Under the pieces are notes generated by a model. That model did no database searches, was not told the DNA's origin, and saw only the letters and a program-made list of their open reading frames with translations. A DNA stretch of 58,645 nucleotides from Novosphingobium sp. HII-3 (lineage in GTDB: Bacteria; Pseudomonadota; Alphaproteobacteria; Sphingomonadales; Sphingomonadaceae), in contig NZ_PPSM01000011.1 in assembly GCF_002916655.1 (NCBI RefSeq), forward strand, positions 1-58,645. The letters run 5' to 3'. Within the stretch, counting starts at the first letter, position 1. Each line of letters opens with the position of its first letter. The translations under genes were made by a program, and so were the position numbers. Shown in pieces: positions 41,070-49,344 of this stretch.

Positions 41070-42878
41070 ATGACCGACACGAAACCTGAAGCCTCTGGTC
41101 GCAAGCTGCGTTCCCGCGCGTGGTTTGACAATCCCGACAACATCGACATGACCTCGCTCTACCTGGAGCGTTACCTGAACTTCGGCCTCAGCCTTGAGGA
41201 ACTGCGTTCGGGCAAGCCGATCATCGGCATCGCCCAGTCGGGCAGCGATCTGTCGCCCTGCAACCGCCATCACCTGGTGCTGGCCGAGCGTATCCGTGAA
41301 GGCATTCGCGAAGCGGGCGGCATCGCGCTGGAATTCCCGGTTCACCCGATCCAGGAAACCGGCAAGCGCCCGACCGCCGGTCTGGACCGCAACCTGTCGT
41401 ACCTCGGTCTCGTCGAGGCGATGTACGGCTACCCGCTCGATGGCGTCGTGCTGACGACCGGCTGCGACAAGACCACGCCGGCAATGCTGATGGCAGCCGC
41501 GACGGTGAACATCCCGGCGATCGCCCTGTCCGTGGGCCCGATGCTGAACGGCTGGCACAAGGGCGAACGTACCGGTTCGGGCACCATCGTGTGGAAGGGT
41601 CGCCAGATGATGGCGGCGGGCGAACTGGATGCGGACGGCTTCATCAAGCTCGTCGCCTCGTCGGCACCCTCGACCGGCTACTGCAACACGATGGGCACGG
41701 CGACGACGATGAACTCGCTTGCCGAAGCGCTTGGCATGATGCTGCCCGGCTCGGCGGCGATTCCGGCACCCTACCGCGACCGTCAGGAATGCGCCTATCA
41801 CACCGGCAAGCGCATCGTCGACATGGTGCACGAAGACCTGAAGCCTTCGGACGTCCTGACGCTCGAGGCGTTCCACAACGCCATCGTGGTGAACGCCGCC
41901 ATCGGCGGGTCGACCAACGCGCCGATCCACCTGGCCGCCATCGCCCGCCATATCGGCGTGGACCTCCCGCTCAAGGATTGGGAAACCTACGGCCACAAGA
42001 TCCCGCTGCTGGTGAACCTGCAGCCGGCGGGCGAGTATTTGGGCGAGGATTACTACCGGGCCGGGGGCGTACCGGCCGTTGTGGCGCAGCTGATCGGCCA
42101 GGGCCTGATCAAGGAAGGCGCCATGACCGTCAACGGCAAGACGATCGGCGATAACTGCCGCGATGCCACGATCGAGGACGACAAGGTCATCAAGACCTTC
42201 GACACGCCTCTGGTCGAGGAGGCCGGCTTCCTGGTGCTCTCGGGCAACCTGTTCGACGCCGCGATCATGAAGACCAGCGTGATCTCGGATGAGTTCCGCA
42301 CGCGCTATCTGTCGAACCCGGAAGATCCGGACGCATTCGAAGGCCCCGCCGTCGTGTTCGACGGGCCGGAGGACTACCATCACCGCATCGATGATCCCGC
42401 GCTCGGCATCACGCCCGAAACGTTGCTCTTCATGCGCGGCGCCGGCCCGATCGGTTATCCGGGCGCGGCGGAAGTGGTGAACATGCGTCCGCCAGCTTAC
42501 CTCATCACCGAAGGCGTCAGCGCCCTGCCCTGTATCGGCGATGGTCGCCAGTCCGGTACTTCGGGCAGCCCGTCCATCCTCAATGCCTCGCCAGAGGCGG
42601 CGGCGATGGGTGGCTTGGCACTTCTCGAAACCGGCGACCGGGTACGCATGGACCTCAAGAAGGGCCGCGTGGACGTGCTCATCTCGGATGAGGAACTGGC
42701 CGCGCGCCGTGCCGCTCTGGAGGCCGCTGGCGGCTACAAGTACCCCGCCTCGCAGACGCCGTGGCAGGAAATCCAGCGTGCGCTCGTTGGCCAGATGGAC
42801 ACCGGGGCCATTCTGGAAGGCTCGGAAAAGTACCAGCGGATCGCGCAGACCATGGGTCTGCCCCGCGACAACCACTAA
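41070..42878 (+). CDS. L-arabonate dehydratase (IlvD/Edd family)
   Basis: This 602-aa protein of the IlvD/Edd family has Fe-S ligand cysteines in [13 protein letters not shown] and [41 protein letters not shown], and the C-terminal swivel domain with [22 protein letters not shown]. It is of the sugar-acid dehydratase branch (arabonate/xylonate/galactonate type) rather than the amino-acid IlvD branch. In this locus it should turn L-arabonate into 2-keto-3-deoxy-L-arabonate. It follows the mutarotase by 22 bp. Confidence 0.93.
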   Translation: MTDTKPEASGRKLRSRAWFDNPDNIDMTSLYLERYLNFGLSLEELRSGKPIIGIAQSGSDLSPCNRHHLVLAERIREGIREAGGIALEFPVHPIQETGKRPTAGLDRNLSYLGLVEAMYGYPLDGVVLTTGCDKTTPAMLMAAATVNIPAIALSVGPMLNGWHKGERTGSGTIVWKGRQMMAAGELDADGFIKLVASSAPSTGYCNTMGTATTMNSLAEALGMMLPGSAAIPAPYRDRQECAYHTGKRIVDMVHEDLKPSDVLTLEAFHNAIVVNAAIGGSTNAPIHLAAIARHIGVDLPLKDWETYGHKIPLLVNLQPAGEYLGEDYYRAGGVPAVVAQLIGQGLIKEGAMTVNGKTIGDNCRDATIEDDKVIKTFDTPLVEEAGFLVLSGNLFDAAIMKTSVISDEFRTRYLSNPEDPDAFEGPAVVFDGPEDYHHRIDDPALGITPETLLFMRGAGPIGYPGAAEVVNMRPPAYLITEGVSALPCIGDGRQSGTSGSPSILNASPEAAAMGGLALLETGDRVRMDLKKGRVDVLISDEELAARRAALEAAGGYKYPASQTPWQEIQRALVGQMDTGAILEGSEKYQRIAQTMGLPRDNH

Positions 42879-42919
42879 GCCTGCGAGTACCCCTCCTCTG
42901 CGGCCCGGAGCCGGCCGAC

Positions 42920-42930
42920 GGGGGGGGGGG
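42920..42930. repeat. Homopolymeric G11 tract
   Basis: Eleven consecutive G residues lie in the 85-bp gap between the dehydratase and lactonase genes, 33 bp before the lactonase start. It is outside coding sequence, so length changes would act through spacing or RNA structure. The exact length is also prone to sequencing error. Confidence 0.85.
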
Positions 42931-42963
42931 CTTTCACAAGACGACACGGGACGGGACGAGACA

Positions 42964-43818
42964 ATGACCCTTTGGCGCAAGATCGAGCGCGACGTGCGCG
43001 ACACGCTGGGCGAAGGCGCAATGTGGAGCGTGCGCGACGGCGCCTTCTACTGGGTCGACATTCTCGCTCCCGCTCTCAATCGGCTGATCCTGGCAGACGG
43101 ATCGATCCAGCGCTGGGACATGCCCGCACCGCTCGGCTGGGTAGCGGCCCGGGCGTCCGGCGGGCTCATCGGTGGCTTCCGCGATGGCGTCGCGGCCATC
43201 GCCCTCGACCCGTTCCATGTGGACGAGCGTACCGATCCCGAGCCGCATCTCCCGGGCAACCGCATGAACGACGGCAAGGCCGATCGGCACGGCGCTATCT
43301 GGTGCGGCACCATGGACATGGCCGAGGAAGAGGCGAACGGGTCACTGTACCGGCTGTCTCCCACCGGCGAATGGCAGGTGATCGACAGCGGCTACATGGT
43401 GCCTAACGGGCCCGCTTTCTCCCCTTGCGGTGGCTGGCTCTATCACGCGGACACCGGCCGGCGCGTGATCTACCGCTTTACGCTCGACGAGAACGGCGCG
43501 CAGGAGAGACGGGAGTTCATCCGCTTCGCCGAGGAGGATGGCTACCCGGATGGCATGACCACCGACGCCGAAGGCTTCCTCTGGGTCGCCCACTGGGATG
43601 GCGGCCGGATTACCCGCTTCGCTCCCGACGGCACGCGCGACCGGTCGATCGAACTGCCCGCCCGCCGCATCACCAACATTGCTTTCGCGGGTGAGAACCT
43701 CGACCGCATGTTCGTGACCTCCGCCGCGACGGGCCTGCCGCCATCGGACTACGATGGCGCGCTGTTCGAGGTCGAGGCCGGCGTGACTGGCAACCCGGCC
43801 GGAACGTATCACGGCTGA
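42964..43818 (+). CDS. SMP-30/gluconolactonase family L-arabinonolactonase
   Basis: This 284-aa six-bladed propeller lactonase has metal ligands in the expected places: Glu in TLGEGAMWSVRDGAFYWVDI, Asn in GNRMNDGKADRHGAIWCGTMD, Asn in MVPNGPAFSP and Asp in GYPDGMTTDAEGFLWVAHW. It should hydrolyse the lactone made by the 1-dehydrogenase to L-arabonate, the dehydratase substrate. GGGACGAG precedes the ATG. It is the last gene of the mutarotase operon. Confidence 0.93.
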   Translation: MTLWRKIERDVRDTLGEGAMWSVRDGAFYWVDILAPALNRLILADGSIQRWDMPAPLGWVAARASGGLIGGFRDGVAAIALDPFHVDERTDPEPHLPGNRMNDGKADRHGAIWCGTMDMAEEEANGSLYRLSPTGEWQVIDSGYMVPNGPAFSPCGGWLYHADTGRRVIYRFTLDENGAQERREFIRFAEEDGYPDGMTTDAEGFLWVAHWDGGRITRFAPDGTRDRSIELPARRITNIAFAGENLDRMFVTSAATGLPPSDYDGALFEVEAGVTGNPAGTYHG

Positions 43819-43847
43819 GGCGCGCGCGTCAGTCGAACGTTTCGGCG

Positions 43848-44402
43848 TCAGTTTGCAGCCGGAACGGCGGCCTCCCGGCGGTTCACCAGCGGCCTCTGGT
43901 ACGACGGGTCGTCTAGGCTGCGTGAGGAGACGCCGTTCAGGGCGATGTCGGCCACGTCGGCGAAAGGCACCGGCATCGGAGGGGGCAGGCAGCTCCATTC
44001 GATCACGTTCGTCCGCAGCGCGATTTTCCAGATGTCTTCGCGGCGTTCCAGCCGATCGATATAGCGACCTCCCGCCATCCAGAGGCTCTCGTCGCGGTTG
44101 CGGCCGATGAACTGGTAGTACGTTTCCGCATGCGCGGTGTCGCCCTCGACATCGATGTTCGACTGCAACAGCGCGTGGTGCGTCAGTATCTGGCCCGCCT
44201 CGTGCATCGGGACAGCCCAGTCCCAGCACGCGGCAGGGCTGCCCACGAAGGGGCCGGCGGCCATGACTCCGTCCTCCCAAAAGGCCGACAGATAGGTTGC
44301 GCGATCAAACCGATCCATCCCGCGCGAGAAAGCTTCAAGGCACTCGCGGATCTCGTGCTTGTCTAGCATCGCCTCGAGGCGAGCGGCGCGATCACTTGCC
44401 AC
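43848..44402 (-). CDS. SnoaL-like (NTF2 fold) protein
   Basis: This protein of about 184 aa of the SnoaL_4-type NTF2-like superfamily has LDKHEIRECLEAFSRGMDRFDRATYLSAFWEDGVM at the start, then THHALLQSNIDVEGDTAHAETYYQF and the cone strand GGRYIDRLERREDIWKIALRT. The GTG at 44402 is chosen for GAGGTGG at good spacing and for family length; the ATG at 44369 is the alternative. With the GTG, it overlaps the SDR stop by 11 bp. Such proteins act as hydratases, isomerases, dehydratases or binding proteins for hydrophobic ring substrates; the reaction here is unknown. Confidence 0.8.
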   Translation of the reverse strand: MASDRAARLEAMLDKHEIRECLEAFSRGMDRFDRATYLSAFWEDGVMAAGPFVGSPAACWDWAVPMHEAGQILTHHALLQSNIDVEGDTAHAETYYQFIGRNRDESLWMAGGRYIDRLERREDIWKIALRTNVIEWSCLPPPMPVPFADVADIALNGVSSRSLDDPSYQRPLVNRREAAVPAAN

Positions 44403-45288
44403 GGTAGTCCACCTCGCAGATCGGCTTCCAGATGGGCGAGCCTCGCCGTTCGCGGGCCGAGGCGATGATGCTGCCGTCAAGGTCGGTGATGCCGTATTCC
44501 TGAGCAAGCTCCGCCGTGATGAATTGCCCGCCCGACCGCTTCATCACGGCAGGATCGGCGGCAAGCGCCGCGATGACGCGCCCGGGATGCTCCACGCTGC
44601 TGCCCTGCATGGAGGTGATCGTGGTGGTCATCTTGTCACCCATACGGGCGAGATTGTCGCGAGCCTTCTCGGTAAGAGTCAGCCCTTGCCAGAGCGTGAG
44701 CGAGGCCACCCCGTGCGGCTCCAGTTCGATGGCCATGTCACGGGCCATGCGGTCCGCCGCCGACTTCGAAGTACCAAACACCACCCCGTAGGTATACGTC
44801 ACCGCCGCATAGCCCGAGATCGCGACCATGAGGCCCGACTTCTGCGGGACCATGATTTGCGCGGCATGCCAGGCCGCAATGTAGTTCGACCTGACCCCCA
44901 CGTCCCACATCTCGAGGTTGGACAGCGGCTTTTCCCAGAAACCCTTCGGCTCCAGCAGGTCTTCCGAAATGGTGAAGGCGTTGTTGACGAGAACGTCGAG
45001 GCGACCCTGTTCCGAGGCGATGCGCCCGAACAAGGCGGCAACGGCTTCGTCATCATTGTGGTCGCACGCCACCGCGATACCCCGCCCTCCGGCCTCGCGA
45101 CCCCGTTCGTCGCACTCCGCAGCGGTGCCGCCGACCGTGCCGGGAAGATAGTAGTCGCCTTCCTTCACCGTGCGCCCGGTGATGTACACCGTGGCCCCCT
45201 GCTCAGCCAGGGCCAGGGCGATGCCCTTCCCGATACCTCGGCTGGCGCCGGTGACGAGTGCCACCTTCCCTGCAAGCGGTGCACTCAT
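44392..45288 (-). CDS. SDR family protein with Phe at the catalytic Tyr position
   Basis: This 298-aa short-chain dehydrogenase resembles the DHRS1-like group. The nucleotide-binding motif is TGASRGIGKGIA, followed by LDVLVNNAF. The active-site region reads VAISGYAAVTYTYGVVFGTSK: Lys175 is present but the residue four before it is Phe171 (codon TTT) rather than Tyr. That Tyr is the general acid/base of SDRs, so either the reaction differs, another Tyr (165 or 167) substitutes, or the protein is not a classical redox enzyme. The start overlaps the previous gene by four bases. It is flanked on both sides by SnoaL-like genes in the same operon. Confidence 0.85.
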   Translation of the reverse strand: MSAPLAGKVALVTGASRGIGKGIALALAEQGATVYITGRTVKEGDYYLPGTVGGTAAECDERGREAGGRGIAVACDHNDDEAVAALFGRIASEQGRLDVLVNNAFTISEDLLEPKGFWEKPLSNLEMWDVGVRSNYIAAWHAAQIMVPQKSGLMVAISGYAAVTYTYGVVFGTSKSAADRMARDMAIELEPHGVASLTLWQGLTLTEKARDNLARMGDKMTTTITSMQGSSVEHPGRVIAALAADPAVMKRSGGQFITAELAQEYGITDLDGSIIASARERRGSPIWKPICEVDYRGK

Positions 45289-45818
45289 TTCAACTCTCCC
45301 GAAAACCAGCCTTCGCTGAAGTCGTTCTTTGCTCGTCCCGGGAAATGGTCGGCGGTGAAAGGGTAGCCCATCACGCCCTTCGACCAGTCCGCGGCCGCTC
45401 CCCAGTCCTGCTCCCAGTCGTAGAGCATGATCCTGCCAACGATGCGCCATTCGCCGTTCCGCTTCTCGAAGGTGTCGAGATAGCGGCCGCCGATGCAGGT
45501 ATCCCTGTCCCCCGCGCCCATGTCGACGCGGTGGTAGGAGAAGACATGCGTTTCGGCGCGCGCGCGATCGCGGCTTGCCAGTTCGATGTAAGTCTGCCCC
45601 AGCAGATGCTGTGTGTTCTTGATCGCGTCCGCGCCGGGAACGACCCATGCGAGATAGGCGTCGAAGTCTCCGCCGTGAACGCCGTAGTCGAACCGTGCGT
45701 CCGGCCACCAGCAGGCGCGTATGAGAGCGGCGCTGCGCCTGTCCTCTCCCCGCGCGAGCCGCGCGACGCAGTTTCGTATCGCCTCGCGATCGATCATCGC
45801 CTGCAGATCGTGATCCAC
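45285..45818 (-). CDS. SnoaL-like (NTF2 fold) protein, first gene of the SDR operon
   Basis: This 177-aa NTF2-like protein has MIDREAIRNCVARLARGEDRRSAALIRACWWPDARFDYGVHGGDF, QHLLGQTYIELASRDRARAETHVFSYH and GGRYLDTFEKRNGEWRIVGRIMLYDWEQDW. The start is the GTG at 45818, with GGAGGAG seven bases upstream; the open frame reaches further but without homology-like text. It is a distant paralogue of the SnoaL protein two genes downstream. Together with the SDR it suggests handling of a cyclic or aromatic carbonyl compound; no specific substrate is supported. Confidence 0.82.
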   Translation of the reverse strand: MDHDLQAMIDREAIRNCVARLARGEDRRSAALIRACWWPDARFDYGVHGGDFDAYLAWVVPGADAIKNTQHLLGQTYIELASRDRARAETHVFSYHRVDMGAGDRDTCIGGRYLDTFEKRNGEWRIVGRIMLYDWEQDWGAAADWSKGVMGYPFTADHFPGRAKNDFSEGWFSGELK

Positions 45819-46045
45819 CGGTGCTCTCCTCCATGGCCTGCCGTCGGAGAGGTTAAGCCAGTTGAAGGGCGGAGGCGTCCACACCCTTGCGACTTCCCAA
45901 GGCCACTCATCGCCCGCGCGTGGTGTGGCCTGCGCGCTTCCGCACCGGTCGCCGCCAAGGCTCATCTCCGCCCGATACGCCCGGTTGGACGGAGCCTCTC
46001 CGGCACTGGGGCGTTGCTGTTTCGGAAACTAGGAGCCTGAACACG

Positions 46046-48307
46046 ATGTCGCTCGCCGCCACCGCCCGTAGCCAGATACTCACCCGCCCGGTCCTGTCGA
46101 TGGTACGTTCGGCCTTGCCAGCCCTGTCGGCCACTGAGAACGAGGCGATCGATGCGGGCGATACATGGTGGGAGGCCGCGTTGTTCACCGGCAACCCCGA
46201 CTGGGACGCCCTGCTGGCGGTTCCTCCCGCCAGGCTGACTGCGGAAGAGCAGGCCTTCCTTTCGGGCCCGGTGGAAACGCTTTGCGCCATGATCGACGAT
46301 TGGCGCATGACCTGGGAAACCCGCGACCTGTCGCCGCAAGTCTGGGATTACCTCAAGCGGGAGAGATTCTTCGGGATCATCATTCCCCCGAAGTACGGCG
46401 GCCTTGGCTTCTCCAACTTCGCGCACAGCGAGATTGTCCGAAAGATCGCCACGCGGTCTGTCTCGGCAGCGGTGACCGCCATGGTGCCCAATTCTCTTGG
46501 CCCCGGCGAACTGATCCTGCGCTTCGGGACGCCGGCACAGCAAGAACACTGGCTGCCGCGGCTGGCGGACGGGCGGGAGATTCCCGCCTTCGGCCTCACC
46601 AGCCCGGAAGCCGGTTCCGACGCCGCGGCGATGGTGGACGAAGGGGTGATCTGCAAGGGGCAGTGGCAGGGTCAGGAGGTGCTCGGCATCCGCCTGAACT
46701 GGCGCAAGCGCTACATCACCCTTGGCCCCGTCGCGACCATTCTCGGCCTTGCCTTCAAGCTGCGCGATCCGGAACGGCTTCTGGGCGAGCGGGAGGACAT
46801 CGGCATCACGGTCGCCCTCGTGCCGGCCGACCTGCCGGGCGTGACGATCGGTCGCCGCCACGTGCCGTCGATGCACGCATTCCAGAACGGGCCGAACGAA
46901 GGCCATGATGTCTTCATACCTCTCGACAACGTGATTGGTGGCCCGGACCGCGTGGGACAGGGCTGGAAGATGCTGATGAGCGCGCTTGCCGCAGGCCGGG
47001 GCATATCCCTGCCCTCGCTTTCCGCAGCCGCAGGTGCCTTCGCCGCGCACACGACGGGCGCCTACGCGCGCGTTCGTTCTCAGTTCAACCTGCCGATCGG
47101 ACGCTTCGAAGGCATTCAGGAACGGCTCGCGCGGATTGCCGGCAACGCCTACCTTCTCGACGGTGCGCGGCGACTGACCTGTGCCGGGTTGGACCAGGGC
47201 CATCACCCCGCCGTCATTTCCTCCATCCTCAAGCTGCACGCCACCGAACGGATGCGGATCGTCGTCAACGATGCGATGGACGTGCATGGCGGCAAGGGCG
47301 TCATCGAAGGTCCGCGCAACTATCTGGCCAACCATTACCGGGCCATCCCGGTCGGCATTACCGTCGAAGGTGCGAACATCCTTACCCGCAGCCTGATGGT
47401 CTTCGGGCAAGGTGCGATCCGATCCCATCCCTACCTGCTGCGAGAGATCCGCGCCGTCGGTGAGGACGACACCAAGGTTTCCCTCGCGGAATTCGACCGC
47501 GTGCTCTGGAAGCATGTGGGCCACGCGCTGAAGACAGCGATCCGCGCCTTCGCCCGCAGCTGGACCGGCGGCCTGTTCGCGCCCGCACCGAACGCCGGAA
47601 AGGCACGCCGCCACTACCGCCAGATGAGCCGTTATGCGGCCGCTTTCGCCTTCTGCTCGGACATCGCCTTCCTCACGCTGGGCGGCGAGCTCAAGCGGCG
47701 CGAGCTTCTTTCGGCGCGGCTGGGCGACATCCTGTCCGAGCTCTACATGCTGTCGGGGGCCTTGAAACGCTGGGAGGACGAAGGCCGGCAGGACGCCGAC
47801 CTGCCGCTGCTCGACTGGTGCATGGAATCCGGCTTTGCCACGATCGAGCAGCGCTTCGCCGAACTCATCGCCAACTTCCCCGCACGTCCTGTCGGGTGGA
47901 TGCTGCGCCTGTTCATCATGCCATACGGTCGGCGACGCACAGGCCCTTCCGACCGCACGATCCGCAAATGCGCGGATATCCTCCTGGAGCCCTGCCCTTC
48001 GCGCGATCGCCTGATCGAAAACGTCTACATTGGGGGCGAGGATGAGGCTGTGGCGCGGCTGACGGACGCCTTTCGCAAGACCATCGATACGCAGCCCATC
48101 CACGACAGGATGAAGCGAGCCCGCGTCCGGGACCCTCAGGTCGCCCGCGAACGGGGCCTGATAACAGACGAGGAACTGAAGCGCTTGCGCGGAGCGGACG
48201 AGGCCGTGGCCGAAGTTATCGCCGTCGATGACTTTGCTCCGGAGGAACTGGTGCATCGCACCAGCACGACCTCATCGGCGCCAGGATCGGACAGCAACGG
48301 TTTGTAA
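46046..48307 (+). CDS. fadE: FadE-type acyl-CoA dehydrogenase
   Basis: This 753-aa protein is somewhat shorter than E. coli FadE (814 aa). It has the FadE layout: short N-terminal segment, acyl-CoA dehydrogenase core with LKRERFFGIIIPPKYGGLGFS, FGLTSPEAGSDAAAM and the catalytic-Glu region ITVEGANILTRSLMVFGQGAIRSHP, then a FadE-specific C-terminal domain (residues about 480-750, including PYGRRRTGPSDR and VYIGGEDEAVARL). It makes the first double bond in fatty acyl-CoA beta-oxidation. ATG 46046 follows AGGAG at 46031-46035. It is divergent from the SnoaL/SDR operon. Confidence 0.93.
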   Translation: MSLAATARSQILTRPVLSMVRSALPALSATENEAIDAGDTWWEAALFTGNPDWDALLAVPPARLTAEEQAFLSGPVETLCAMIDDWRMTWETRDLSPQVWDYLKRERFFGIIIPPKYGGLGFSNFAHSEIVRKIATRSVSAAVTAMVPNSLGPGELILRFGTPAQQEHWLPRLADGREIPAFGLTSPEAGSDAAAMVDEGVICKGQWQGQEVLGIRLNWRKRYITLGPVATILGLAFKLRDPERLLGEREDIGITVALVPADLPGVTIGRRHVPSMHAFQNGPNEGHDVFIPLDNVIGGPDRVGQGWKMLMSALAAGRGISLPSLSAAAGAFAAHTTGAYARVRSQFNLPIGRFEGIQERLARIAGNAYLLDGARRLTCAGLDQGHHPAVISSILKLHATERMRIVVNDAMDVHGGKGVIEGPRNYLANHYRAIPVGITVEGANILTRSLMVFGQGAIRSHPYLLREIRAVGEDDTKVSLAEFDRVLWKHVGHALKTAIRAFARSWTGGLFAPAPNAGKARRHYRQMSRYAAAFAFCSDIAFLTLGGELKRRELLSARLGDILSELYMLSGALKRWEDEGRQDADLPLLDWCMESGFATIEQRFAELIANFPARPVGWMLRLFIMPYGRRRTGPSDRTIRKCADILLEPCPSRDRLIENVYIGGEDEAVARLTDAFRKTIDTQPIHDRMKRARVRDPQVARERGLITDEELKRLRGADEAVAEVIAVDDFAPEELVHRTSTTSSAPGSDSNGL

Positions 48308-48354
48308 CGGAACTTCAGCCAGAACTCTTCCGCGTCTGATGCGTTTGCTCGGGC

Positions 48355-49344
48355 ATGGCAGGGGCAAGCCGGTGGCGGCACATCTCGATTCTGGCGACAG
48401 CGGCACTCGCCGGTTGCAACGCGCGGCAGTCAACTCTGGCACCGTTCGGGGTCGAGGCGCGTTCGACGATGCACCTCACGTCGGTACTGGTCATCGGTGC
48501 GACAGTCATCGCCCTGCTGGTGCTTGCCGTCTACGTGATCGCCGTCCGCACGCCGGAGGGCAAGCTCGACCACGTCGGAGGCATGCGCCTCGTCCTGTGG
48601 CTCGGAGCGATCTTCCCGACAGTCGTGCTGACAGCTCTGCTCCTGTGGGCGCTTCCGGCCATGCGGCCGCTGCCTCACCAATCGGGCGACCTGCGCATCC
48701 AAGTGCAGGGCGAACAATTCTGGTGGCGACTGCGCTATGAGGATGGAAACGGACCCGGAGTAATCTCCGCCAACGAAGTGCGGGTGCCGGTAGGCAGAAC
48801 GGTGGTCTTCGACGTCACCGCGACGGACGTGGTCCACAGCTTCTGGATACCAGGCCTTGGCGGCAAGATGGACATGATCCCGGGCCGCATCAACCGCCTC
48901 GTCGTCAAGGCGGACAAGCCCGGTATCTTCCGCGGCGTCTGCGCCGAGTTCTGCGGCCTCAGCCACGCCCTCATGGCGTTCGACGTCATCGCGATGGAGC
49001 CGTCTGCCTTCGATGCGTGGCTTGCGTCGGCACGCGGCGTTCCGGCTCGAGCAGACGGTCGCGGCGCCGAGTTGTTCAGTGCGAACGGCTGCGGAGCATG
49101 TCACACCGTCAAGGGAACACCCCACACCGCGATGATCGGGCCCGATCTCACCCGTCTGGGCGAAAGGCGCAGCCTCGCCGCCGGCACCCTGCCGCCAACA
49201 CTCGAAAGCACCGCCGCGTTCATTCGCAACGCCAGCCGCTTCAAACCGGGAGCACGAATGCCCGCCTACTCCGCCATGCCGATCGAGGACGCCACGGAAA
49301 TCGCTCGCTGGCTCAGATCCGCGGACGGGGAGGCCGGCCGATGA
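48355..49344 (+). CDS. ctaC: Cytochrome c oxidase subunit II with fused cytochrome c domain
   Basis: This 329-aa protein has a lipoprotein-like signal (LATAALAGC, Cys21) and two transmembrane helices (about 42-65 and 78-98). The CuA cupredoxin domain has the first His in VVHSFWIPGLGGKMDMIPG and the rest of the site in GVCAEFCGLSHALM. A C-terminal class I cytochrome c domain follows with CGACH and axial Met in ARMPAYSAM. This is the caa3 layout, which takes electrons through its own heme. The stop overlaps the subunit I start by four bases. The ribosome-binding site before ATG 48355 is weak. Confidence 0.95.
   Translation: MAGASRWRHISILATAALAGCNARQSTLAPFGVEARSTMHLTSVLVIGATVIALLVLAVYVIAVRTPEGKLDHVGGMRLVLWLGAIFPTVVLTALLLWALPAMRPLPHQSGDLRIQVQGEQFWWRLRYEDGNGPGVISANEVRVPVGRTVVFDVTATDVVHSFWIPGLGGKMDMIPGRINRLVVKADKPGIFRGVCAEFCGLSHALMAFDVIAMEPSAFDAWLASARGVPARADGRGAELFSANGCGACHTVKGTPHTAMIGPDLTRLGERRSLAAGTLPPTLESTAAFIRNASRFKPGARMPAYSAMPIEDATEIARWLRSADGEAGR

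Noticed and set aside
41028..43004. 658-codon frame antisense to the arabonate dehydratase
   Set aside because: His/Arg-rich antisense text without domains, and the sense gene is certain.
45962..48256. 764-codon frame antisense to fadE
   Set aside because: Same mirror effect. The sense strand has full FadE homology and a good ribosome-binding site.
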